DNA from: Ganoderma boninense
Lineage: Eukaryota > Basidiomycota > Agaricomycetes > Polyporales > Polyporaceae
DNA length: 64,000 nt
Reading direction: 5' to 3'
NCBI GenBank assembly: GCA_002900995.3
Contig: CM035307.1
Span: forward strand, 4,305,105-4,369,104
The position numbers and the translations under genes were made by a program. Shown here piece after piece: positions 48,141 through 57,445 of this stretch. Under the pieces are notes generated by a model, which had not been told where the DNA came from, did no database searches, and was given only the letters and a program-made list of their open reading frames with translations. Within the stretch, counting starts at the first letter, position 1. Every line of letters begins with the position of its first letter.

Positions 48141-50362
48141 ATGCGCAAACATGTACTGTCTGACTCTTCAGACGGCGGCGGGGATGAGGTATGTTTTTGG
48201 CACCTCTTCCTACCAGCTACATGGTCCTTGCTCACTATTCTTTCGTCAAGATTGAAGCTGCTCCAGAACCTCACGAGCAAGACCGCCCGCAGACAAAGCG
48301 CACCCGCACTGCCAGCACGAAGCAGAGGGATATTGGTATGATTCTCCAATCTCACCCTGACTTCTGAGTGCAGGCTAACTCCGGCATCCCACGGTATGCT
48401 CTCCAAAGATAAACAGCAGAAGGAGAAGGAGGAGGCCGAATTGGATTGCCTTCGACGTGAGCTCAAAAATGCGAAGAAACAGCTTGCAAAACACAAGAAG
48501 GATAAGAACAGCGGTACTGCCAACGCCGGTGGGGCTGATGAAGACAGAGACTGCCTGCCCCCAGAGTCCGAGGACGGCAGCGGCGATGAAGACGTAGGCA
48601 CACTGGCATCCTTGCAGGCCTCAGTACGCATGCCATGCTCCAAATTGTGTTACTGTACTGCCGCTTCTTGATGACACATACTGTCCTATAGCTTCTCAAG
48701 CGTCGAACGACAGCGGCAGTGCGAACGGTGGCTAACCCACAGATCAGGCGCCGTCAACATGAAGCCCCTTCGTCACAGGACGAGGAACATGATGGTAAGT
48801 GCCTAAGTTAGCTATCTCGACAGGTGCGCATCGTCAACGTACCCGAACATTCCTGATAGTGGCAGGCATCCCTCTCTCCAATCTGCCTCAAACGGTCCGG
48901 CGCGATGCACCTCCTCCGAGAACCTCGATGACAGGAAGTCAACCCACTCCGCAGCCTGCAGCTGCTACGACATCTGCGCAGATAAGTACATCTAGTGTGG
49001 ATACCCCACCTCAGGGCACGTCTCCCTCCTCTTCACCAGCACCATCATCTACTAGAACCAGGGAAGAGTCCACCACACGAGTCGGAGTCGGATCTGAATC
49101 ACGCCACGCTACGACGACGACGACTCGTGGGGGCCCACCCCCTATATCAGCCACGTCGTCCACTGTTACAACAACGCCCACGCTGCGTCCTGCTCCATTT
49201 CGGGATGGACAAAACCCCAAGACCTCTCGTGCACGCCCGCAGGACTACGAAGATGACGTCAAGCGCTTGCTGAACGACGCGATCGCTTTTTTTTCCTTGT
49301 ACCTCTTCACTGATGATGCTTTTCCTGGGCTCGCAAAGCAAACGGAGCTCGCTACGCGTGCGTGGAATGCCGCCTGCAACAAGCGCGAGACTCTTGTGTC
49401 ATATGAGTTATCTGACCGGATGATACGCGCAGTACGCCGATACATACCTCAAAATCCTACCTCCGTAAAGGCTAACACTTAGCCCTGCTTTCTTTGCTGT
49501 TTCATACAGATTACGTCTCGAAAGTCGACTGCCCGCGGCGACATTTCCGACAACATCCACTCGACAGTCGCAGAAGTGTACGGCTTTCGCCGGAGTGCCG
49601 CCCCGGTCTCAGAACGGCATAACGTCGAGTTAGCAGCAGCACTCATTGAGAATGGCATGTTCCACCATAAAGTAAGTCACATCCGTTTCCATGTAAGCAT
49701 AAGGTCGATTCTCATCGTAATCTCCTGATTTGAATGTAGGAGTTCGACACCCGAACAGGGATCAAGTCGAAATTTTGTGAACACCCGATCATAGTGCGCA
49801 CTCTCCAGATCGCGTTCTTCGGAAATGCACGTACCGGTGCTGGGTTTGTCCACAAGGAGCTCTTTGATCCGATCCGGAACCAGTCGCTAGCGTTTATCCT
49901 GACGGTGGTGTGTTAAACGTCAACTCCCCTATACCTGTCCACTCATTTCGACTCGTTTCCCTTACCTATACTGTTTTCAGATCCGCGCCCACATTAGCGA
50001 GTGGTCAACAGGCCATCTGCTCAAGGAGGACTTCACAGAGGTGAAGAATGCGAGGTTTTACGAGGGCTTTGTCAAAGACATTGAGAAATATGGTGCGGGT
50101 AACAATGCCACGGCATGGGCAAACATTCGGAAGCGCCTGTATTCGAAAGCATTGTACGTGCACCCTTTCTCGACCCGGCGACAAGTGCTTATATTCCCTT
50201 CGGTGCATATCTAGTCGTGCCGGCGGTGGCGTAACTCTACAAGTGCACACTGCTCGGATGTCCCAAGCTGCCATGCAAGCCGCTACCGCTGAACTTGCGG
50301 GAAGGTCGGGGCTCACGGACAGCGAAGAGGAGGCCGAGTTTCCGGAGGAGGCCGAGGCGTAG
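48141..50362 (+). CDS. DUF6532 protein carried by the transposon, 555 residues
   Basis: Nine exons, 48141-48188, 48251-48335, 48409-48623, 48692-48794, 48866-49431, 49510-49671, 49740-49907, 49981-50153 and 50215-50362, total exactly 556 codons. The N-terminus has acidic and basic patches (TKRTRTASTKQR, nuclear-signal-like), then a coiled coil near residues 45-80 (QQKEKEEAELDCLRRELKNA). A Ser/Thr/Pro-rich linker follows. The C-terminal domain has the DUF6532 pattern: DDAFPG...AWNAACNKRE, RAITSRKSTARGDISDNI, AEVYGFRR, FDPIRNQSLAFILTVIRAHI, EWSTGHL. Its role is unknown. The position inside the element suggests an accessory transposition protein or a host gene captured by the transposon. The family assignment rests on pattern memory. 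Confidence 0.8.
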
Positions 50363-50900
50363 AGCTAGTTTGTAGGCTAATAGTGCCGAATATTCTACCA
50401 CTGTGTTGCTTTCAATTACCTTGTGGCTTCGACTAATAGAGTGCATTGTTCTCTGTATAAGAGCGGCCCCCTCCCCCCAAAAAACCCCTCCTGAGCTATG
50501 GGATCGCTGAGTTCCCGGATCACTCGCGACGACTCGCCGAGTCTCGTGAGTACTGCCACATGTGTCTCAAATGCATCGCGACACTTATCTAGATGCTACT
50601 ACTGTCTCGGTACAGCTCGAGATAGGGGGGATTGACTAGAATGGCTCGGACTGCTCTCGATGCTCGAGAGCATTACCGAGGCAAGGATTTTTTTCCTGAT
50701 GCTGTTGACGACGGCGTCGGCCTTCAGGTAAGTCCTCAGGTTGATCCTGGCTGCGCGCCGTTCTCGCGAGCTCCTAGAGCGTTTAAGAGGGCAATGCAAT
50801 TCAGTTGGTGTTAAAATAGTAGCCTCGCGGGGGATACGTAGCTAGCAGTAGACCGAGAGAGAGTCGCGGTCAGGTATTGACCAGATAAGCGCTCAGGGTG
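50363..50900. other. Right subterminal region of the Plavaka element
   Basis: Contains several CTCGAG, CTCGCGAG and GAGCTC palindromes (for example near 50613, 50656-50671 and 50765-50775), mirrored by a similar cluster at 44610-44760 on the left side. A short open stretch from 50641 (MARTALDAREHY) has no recognised homologue. Confidence 0.5.
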
Positions 50901-50915
50901 TCAGACATTTCAGAC
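50901..50915 (-). repeat. Right terminal inverted repeat candidate
   Basis: TCAGACATTTCAGAC, exact reverse complement of 44335-44349, followed by TTTCAGA. Confidence 0.6.
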
Positions 50916-50922
50916 TTTCAGA

Positions 50923-51885
50923 GATGAATCTCCGGCACCCCTCATGGCCTGGCCTATGTCTCGCAGGCGTCTCAAGGCCACTCTGTGGAGGTCCCGCTTA
51001 TCCGCTCTTTGCGCTGGTTGTGGGGCTGGCGAGCCCTTCCTGGCTCCGGCGTCCCAATCATGCTGTGGCTACTGTGGCTACCGTGCGCGCGGGTCAGATC
51101 ATTATCACTGGCGCTCTGCGACAAGGACGCCGATGTGGGCCATGAAGTGACGGCGGAGATGCTAAGGGACATGTTGTACCCGGCGCGCCCGAGGCAGCTC
51201 GATTTCACGACTCGAGTCTCGCGCCCGGGGCACTGCTGGAGGCTTCTCTGGCGACCGTCTGTTGGAGATCCAGCTGTTTCTCTTTCTCCAGGTTGCGCCC
51301 TGTCAAGACTCCCTGTCAAGATGCGGATTCGGTCTTGGTGAATGTCTTGGTGATCATATCGAGCGTTCAAGTTTGTGATGGACTGCGAGTCGGATGCAGA
51401 GCGCTGATCCCTCGTTTGTTTTTGCAGGCGTGGTCTGAGACATTATGCCTGTGTTTAAGGTGTTACGGAATGTGTCCGTCCTCACTAATTTTGAGCAATC
51501 CCGAGGGCCGAGGTAAATACGAGTCGACTTTCGCTTGGAGGCGCTCGGGGAGCGGTGACTCGAGACGCACGGGTGGGACACCGCGCGAGCATCGTGATGT
51601 CCCGTCTGCGGGCGTTCTGGACTTCTTTTTGTTGGACACTAGAAAATTGCGCACGATTTGGAGTGCCGTGAGCGGCCGGTAAGCAACATTAGACAATGTT
51701 TCTATTGACTCCATTGTCAATGACTTCTTTGTCAGCATCCGAATAACTTCATTATCTGCGCAGACAAACATCTATCAAGTGCGTCGATTGTTTTGACAGA
51801 TGGAGTCACTTGCATGGGCTTGATGATAGTATGCTGCGTTATCGAGGTCAATGCGAGCCAATCACCCTTACTGCAATACTTTGAC
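50923..51885. other. Intergenic region
   Basis: No recognised gene. Possibly degenerate sequence flanking the transposons. Confidence 0.5.
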
Positions 51886-52260
51886 TCGAATAAGGACCCC
51901 CGACAATTCACCCAGACGTATGATGCCGGATCCGGACAAAATTTGGCTCCAAAAATCGCGAGGCCTGAGGTAATCCGGACGAGATTTTGGCCATTTTCGA
52001 CCCAAGCCTGATGCAAATCCGGACGGAATGAGGCCTGACAGGGCCCGATTTCGCCTTGGCGCCCGCGGCCCAACGCGCCGCGGGCGCCAGACGGGCGTTT
52101 AGCAAAGTTACCCCCCTATTTTTGCCCTCTTGAGGCCGCTAGGCCTGAGGGAATCCGGACCAAAAGGCCTCCGAAACAGGCCTGATCTCTCGGACAAATT
52201 TGGCCAAATTTTGGAAAATGGGATCATACCTTTTGGTGAATAGACGGGGGTCCTCTCGAA
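51886..52260. mobile_element. Foldback/MITE-like element
   Basis: About 375 bp with diverged inverted ends. The left arm reads CTCGAATAAGGACCCCCGAC and then AATTCACC. The right arm, reverse-complemented, reads TTCGAGAGGACCCCCGTC and then TATTCACC. Similarity continues inward through GTATGAT and AAAATTTGG. The centre has a perfect 13-bp GC hairpin (52057-52069 with 52077-52089, 7-nt loop). GGCCTGA motifs recur throughout. No coding capacity. Confidence 0.55.
52057..52089. repeat. GC-rich 13-bp perfect hairpin
   Basis: TGGCGCCCGCGGC pairs with GCCGCGGGCGCCA across a 7-nt loop. It lies at the centre of the foldback element. Confidence 0.8.
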
Positions 52261-52526
52261 TAGTGTTCAACGACCACAGTTTCTTTGGAAAGACCGCCCA
52301 TATCCATTGAAAGCTTTGACAGGTGATCGAACCAACACTTTCATGGAAAGTGACCTCGCAGGTTCGATAAAACTCAAAGCGGGAAACGTCCTCGCAGATG
52401 TCACCCCGCTCCCAAGCATCAGTGGCACCTCTCAGAAAGTTCGAGACAGAGGTGAGCGAGTCATTCAAATAGGATGCATAATCATGAGGAGGACTTGTAC
52501 TCACATGAATTCTTGGCCAATCGCAG

Positions 52527-53598
52527 ATGAATAGGACGGTCCTCAATCCGGATGTCCTGCTGCTCGTTTTCTCCTTCGCGCACATGCGCACGAAACTGGC
52601 ACTCATGTCAACCTGTCAAACCCTGTACAAGGAAGGCGGAAAGCAGCTTCTCAAAGACAACGACCACGTCCTTGAACTACGGACGGAGCGTCATCTCGAC
52701 TCGTTTATTCGGTTCATGGACGCGGACGCGGGCTCGCGGATGCGTCATTTGCGCAATCTCAGCCTCGATATCGACCCCAATCTTTCTCGACCGGTCGCCA
52801 AACGACTCGGGAAGATGCTCAAGCGTCTCGGTGGTCTCGCCCTTGGCTCTCGGCTTACGGATCTCAATATCAACAATCCGGAGTCCCTTCTCTCCATCCA
52901 CCCTTTTCTCTCCAGAAAGATAGCCGGACTGACCAGCATCAAGACGATTAACCTCGGCGGTGTCGGGAAACGCTCAGTCAAGATGCTCAAGTCCATGCAG
53001 TCTGAGCTCCAGAGTGTGGAAATATGGTTTGACGAACAATTCACTCAGCAAAGCAAGGCAGTCGACCAGAATCCCATCATGTTCCTACGACACTTCTCTT
53101 CCACCCTCCGTGCCTTACGGGTGGCGGACAGGTGTGCCACCCGCTGACCCTCAAGACGATGCCCCTCTGTACCCGCTGTTGTCGGACTTGACTTTGAACG
53201 AGCCTGCATCTCCGATCACTTGGCACTACGTCCGCGCGTTTCCTAACCTCAAGGACCTGAAGATCATAACGATGGATCACGGAAGAGAAGAGGCGGAAGA
53301 AGTGGGGCTCCCTCAGTTCCGAGCGGAGAACGCAGCGCAACTGCGCCGGCACGGATGCTGGACGTCGCTCGACTACTTTGAAGGCGCCGTCACCATGCTG
53401 TGGCTGCTTGGGTTGCCTTGCCCCGTGCGACGGCTGTACGTCGACGGCGAGTACGACTTCACGCCGGACATGCTGCGCGATGCGCTTGCTCCCACGCGGG
53501 CGACACAGCTCTACATCTACCTGCACCAGTTTAGGTCCTTCCTTGACGAGGAGTTCACTCGAGCGTTCACAGAGGGATGTGGGGCCACACTGAAGGTG
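52527..53598 (+). pseudogene. F-box/LRR-like protein gene, frame-broken and cut by the assembly gap
   Basis: Starts MNRTVLNPDVLLLVFSFAHM, an F-box-like N-terminus, followed by leucine-rich segments (MRHLRNLSLDI, LGSRLTDLNI, LTSIKTINLGG). At about 53127 the frame must shift by one base (an extra G near GTGGCGG) to reach VPPADPQDDAPLYPLLSDLT, WHYVRAFPNLKDLKI and CPVRRLYVDGEYDF. The C-terminus is lost in the run of Ns at 53599-53698. It belongs to the same family as the gene at 28.8 kb. Pseudogene versus sequencing error is open. Confidence 0.6.
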
Positions 53599-53698
53599 NN
53601 NNNNNNNNNNNNNNNNNNNNNNNNNNNNNNNNNNNNNNNNNNNNNNNNNNNNNNNNNNNNNNNNNNNNNNNNNNNNNNNNNNNNNNNNNNNNNNNNNN
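53599..53698. other. Assembly gap (100 Ns)
   Basis: Exactly 100 Ns, the usual placeholder for a gap of unknown size. The two sides carry different genes and may not be adjacent. Confidence 0.95.
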
Positions 53699-54000
53699 CT
53701 GCACGAACTTCGACGTGATCAAGCCAAACACGACACTCTTGTCCCGTGGGAGGAACCTTAAGGGCTCGAACGAGCCCGCGTGCGGCGTGTCGTACTCGAG
53801 GTAGTAGCAGTCAACGGGGATCTCCGTGAAGAGCTTGATTGCGATGTGGTCGTACCCACCCTCGCTGAAGTGGATCCCGTTCTTGAAGTTGCCGCAGCAG
53901 ATGTGCAGCCCGACGGCCATGTCCACAGGCCGCCCCGCGAGGATCTTGCGGTACGTGCGCACGTAGTGTTGGAGCACGCAATCATGCTTGAGTTGTCGGG
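53699..54000 (-). pseudogene. Fragment of a cobalamin-independent methionine synthase-like (UROD/MetE-like) protein
   Basis: The minus strand reads VDMAVGLHICCGNFKNG, then HFSEGGYDHIAIKLFTEI, then DCYYLEYDTPHAGSFEPLRF. That is the characteristic zinc-site and substrate-loop part of MetE/YxjG-like proteins found in fungi. The 3' part is missing in the gap. Upstream of about 53998 the frame ends at a stop, and the DNA becomes LTR-like repeat, so the 5' part is lost or lies beyond an unrecognised intron. HICCG has Cys where HLCRG is usual. Confidence 0.65.
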
Positions 54001-54158
54001 TTCAAGTCTGGCCCACAACATCGTGGCCGCACCGCGTGGGCGTTGAGTCACCGGGCCCACTGTGATTCCTTTTTGGTTAGTTTTGACGTTCCGTTGCTTT
54101 CCGTGCTGTGCACGCTGCCACTCACATATACTTGCCTTCGCTTGTCTCACTGCCCCTC

Positions 54159-54180
54159 AGTCTTGCTGCTGCATACTGAG
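54159..54180 (+). repeat. 22-bp repeat, copy A
   Basis: The 22 bp beginning AGTCTTGCTGCTGCA recur exactly at 54775-54796. Confidence 0.8.
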
Positions 54181-54189
54181 GGTGAGTTT

Positions 54190-54301
54190 TGTCATGAACA
54201 GGCATTACGAGCTACATATATAGTACCAGCCAAGTGTCAAGCCAAGCTTGACATTGCATCCTTTTGGCGTAGCTGGTTCAGCGGCTGGTCTGTTCCTAAC
54301 A
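54190..54301 (+). repeat. LTR-like repeat, copy 1 (112 bp)
   Basis: Starts TGTCATGAACAGG and matches 54577-54688 with two differences. The first ten bases equal the start of the Gypsy LTR at 55006, so it is probably a related LTR family. Confidence 0.75.
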
Positions 54302-54576
54302 TAATGTCAAGCTTCCAGCAGGTCGACGGTTCGACTCCCTTCTGGCAGAATCTTTGTTGTCTAGATTTGTCATAGGCTGTGACGTGACTTGGATGTCACA
54401 AGGTCACATGCATGCTTGGCTGTGTGACAAATAGAGACAAAGAGCAGGATAGGGGTCCTTCCCGAACCGGTCAAAGACTGTCAAGGCTCTGGACCGTCCT
54501 GAAGTGGGCGGCTAACCCTTGGGGCCACTAGTATATCTAGTTCCACGTGAGGACACGTGCCTTGGAAGGGGGGTAA

Positions 54577-54688
54577 TGTCATGAACAGGCATTACGAGCT
54601 ACATATATAGTACCAGCCAAGTGTCAAGCCAAGCTTGACATTGCGTCCTTTTGGCATAGCTGGTTCAGCGGCTGGTCTGTTCCTAACA
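54577..54688 (+). repeat. LTR-like repeat, copy 2 (112 bp)
   Basis: Second copy of the repeat at 54190. It is preceded by GGAAGGGGGGTAA, which looks like a polypurine tract, so this copy resembles the start of a 3' LTR. The stretch 54302-54576 between the copies has no coding capacity and could be the internal part of a tiny non-autonomous element. Confidence 0.7.
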
Positions 54689-54774
54689 AGTTTCATTGCT
54701 ACTGTTCTTCCCTACATTCCATTTGCTAACTATCATGTACTGGTAGCCCGTTACAGGTACATACTCAAATATAA

Positions 54775-54796
54775 AGTCTTGCTGCTGCATACTGAG
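54775..54796 (+). repeat. 22-bp repeat, copy B
   Basis: Exact copy of 54159-54180. Confidence 0.8.
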
Positions 54797-55005
54797 GCCC
54801 ATTACAGCCTGCCCACGCCGTCGTCGCGCCCACGCATTCCAATAGGTTATGAGCCCTGCGGGTAGGCTCTAACTTCAAGTAAGGCTGAACATAGGTCCAG
54901 GTTTCATGCAGTTCAGCCTGGCTTGAACCTGGATATTTACCTATAGGTTGTGATCTGTAGGTTACAGGTACTTGTGCTATGAATCAGCCACAAATCTGAA
55001 TCAGG

Positions 55006-55465
55006 TGTCATGAACGGCACACTCAACACCTACCCCAGTGTCTCTCTTTCCCTTTTTGGACTGTTTGCCTCCCGTGTCGTCCTTATTGTCCTCCATTGTT
55101 TAGCAAACCCGTCCCTTGTTCTCGCAGTACAATAACTCCTGTTACCCATTGTTCCCGTTGTCATTGTACTACATATTATTGTTCTTCCACTGGTTCCCGT
55201 GTCCATAGTTACCTATTGTCCCCGGTTCCCATTGTCTGTTACATGTATATAAGACCTGTACTTTGCTACCTGGAGACCTCAGTTTCGACCTCTTGTCTCC
55301 AGGTAAGCCTCGCTGTATTCTCGCTCGTTAGTTACTTGCTCAATACATCTTGTCTCCAGCCTGACTGTCGAGCCCTGCTCCGCTCTTGCTGCACAAGTGC
55401 TCATCGACGCCCTTGCTCGTCTCGTAAGCCTCCTCCCTGATCTTACTCGACAGCCAGTCGTAACA
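55006..55465 (+). repeat. 5' LTR of the Gypsy element
   Basis: Starts TGTCATGAACGG. Similarity to the 3' LTR ends at 55454 (GACAGC), and the LTR probably continues to CGTAACA at 55465. It contains TATATAA near 55247. Confidence 0.85.
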
Positions 55466-55800
55466 TTAGGTTGAAAACTTCTATACGAGCACCGGCATAC
55501 TCCACACACATTCTTTCCCTCTCGTACGGTATGCACTTAGATCCTCTGTGTTGGCCTAGCATAGTGCATGCTCTAGTCACACCGTCGGATGTGGTCTCGG
55601 CGCAACCTGAGGCTTGCCACTCTCAGTGGTATAGTACGTGGAAAGCTCCTAACACGAGACCCCGGTACTGACAGAAGTGGTCCGCCTCACGGCGTGAGAG
55701 GCTAGAGAAAGGCGGCGAAACAAAGCCAAGGCAGAACACCCTTGGGCTCGTGTCCCTTGAGCTAAAAACACAGAAATAGGCCGAGGAGGCTGAGCAGACA

Positions 55801-57287
55801 GTGTCGGATCATGCACCTGCCGTTTCTATTCCTGGGATAGGAAGCGAGCTACCTCCACTCCCCTCACCATGGCTTGCAGTCAAAGGCCACACGTATTTCA
55901 CAGCACCGCGGTCGAAGACCAGCACTGGAACACCACCGAACAACAGTGGTTTGTTTGCAACCACCAACCCTGCCCACACCACGACTTCACCTTTGACTGG
56001 ACACCCACCCAGTGGGCTCCATTCCACCCCTTTGTCCGGCCACACCCTGACCAACAACAGGCGATCTTAGACCGACTCGCCCAGCCACCGCCGGCCCCCT
56101 CCACAAGGCCCACACGGGCAGCTGTTGCTGCTGCACGAAGTCACCCCAGCACCCGGCGCCCCCAGTCATGTACCCAGTGGGACCGCCACCCCCAGTCGAT
56201 CCACAGGTTCCCCCACCCTTGACAAAACTATCGCACTCGTTACTGAACGTCTCGGACAATGACGAAGCTCAAACCCCTCATCACCCATTGTGTCGACTTC
56301 TAAGGCAGAAGAGAAGCCTGAAGTAAAGAAGGCACTGAAGCCGAAAGCTACCAGTTCCAACACCCCGCAATCGTCGTCCTCGTCCAATCCTCCTCCTGCA
56401 CCCAATCCTCCTCCCGCACCCACCATGACCACTCCTGCCCCTGCACCGGTGTTCGACACCTCCAAGCTCCTCTTCCAAATCGCCCCACGTGAATACAATG
56501 GAAAGTCCGCACAGGATGGTCTCTGCTTTGTGTCCGCTGCTCAGATCTACTACAACACCCTTACGGCGGTAGCGGTTGGCACGCCTAGCGACGTCATATG
56601 GATGACCATTCTCAGTAAACTCACGGAAGGAGCGGCAGCCTGGGCTGGTCCCCACATTGTAAAACTTGCCGGTGGAACTAGCCCTTGGGCAGACTATGGC
56701 GCATTCAGCATGGCCTTCAAGGATCACTTCTGTGCAGCTGACAACAAGGAGGCTGCCATCACTGAACTTGTCAAGCTTTGCAAGGCGTATCGCAAGGTTG
56801 GCACTGTCCAGGAGTACACGGCACAGTTCAACGCGACCACAGCACAGACCGACTTCGGCGACAAGGACAAACGCGAACACTACCGCTCCGGCCTACCCCC
56901 CAGACTCCGGGACGTCCTCGCCACCAGTGCTCACGACATCTCCGACCTCACGAAGATTCAGAAGGTGTCGCTGTCCCTTGACCAGGCCCTTGTCACCCGA
57001 GAGGAAGAACGACCAAAGTCGTTTGGGTGGAAGAATGACCAAAGTCGTTTGGGTGGAAGAAGAAGGGGGAGAAGGCAGCTGCTACTGGGAAGAAGCCGTT
57101 CCCTGGAAACTGTCACATCTGTGGCCAGCCTGGGCATCATAAGTATAACTGCCCACGGCTAAAGAGTCAGCAAGCTGCTTCCTCGTCCACTGCGACCACG
57201 GAAGTAGCGGCTCTTCAGGCCCAGCTCAAGGCGATGGAAGAGAAGATCGCGGCCCTTACAACCGCTAAGAAGAAGGGGGGTTTCTGA
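55801..57287 (+). pseudogene. gag of the Gypsy element, frame-broken
   Basis: N-terminal gag sequence lies in two frames between 55801 and 56220 (NTTEQQWFVCNHQPCPHHDF). The capsid part is open from 56290 (PREYNGK, AAAWAGPHIVKL, DYGAFSMAFKDHFCAAD). A 26-bp tandem duplication at 57011-57062 shifts the frame just before the CCHC zinc knuckle (CHICGQPGHHKYNC) and the C-terminal coil, which ends at 57287. Confidence 0.8.
57011..57062 (+). repeat. 26-bp tandem duplication in gag
   Basis: Two copies of a 26-bp unit starting GACCAAAGTCGTTTGGGTGG at 57011 and 57037. The length is not a multiple of three, so it disrupts the reading frame. Confidence 0.9.
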
Positions 57288-57445
57288 TTAGAGCCGCACT
57301 GGACGCTGCGCGTGCCGGCTCTTGTAGTAATAGTCGATTTTCTGTACTGAGTTCCGCGTTTGTATATGAAGTAAATCACAGTGGTCAGCACTTTCATATA
57401 CCGGTACGGTTAATCGGCAAGCAGTGACATAAGGACATAGTAGCA

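Larger units (their letters stand above)
44326..50922. mobile_element. Plavaka-type DNA transposon with DUF6532 passenger gene
   Basis: About 6.6 kb with two divergent multi-exon genes: transposase on the minus strand and a DUF6532 protein on the plus strand. The 15-mer GTCTGAAATGTCTGA at 44335-44349 recurs as an exact inverted copy at 50901-50915. Each is preceded on its outer side by TCTGA (4 nt away on the left, 2 nt on the right). Inside both ends lie TCAGAC motifs and CTCGAG/CTCGCGAG palindromes. Both genes give whole-codon exon sums, so the element may be autonomous. I could not find a target-site duplication, so the exact ends are provisional. Confidence 0.7.

Noticed and set aside
54240..54360. 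tRNA/SINE-like A and B boxes (TAGCTGGTTCAGC and GGTTCGACTCC)
   Set aside because: Stems pair poorly and the second copy of the repeat lacks the B-box, so neither tRNA nor SINE is supported.
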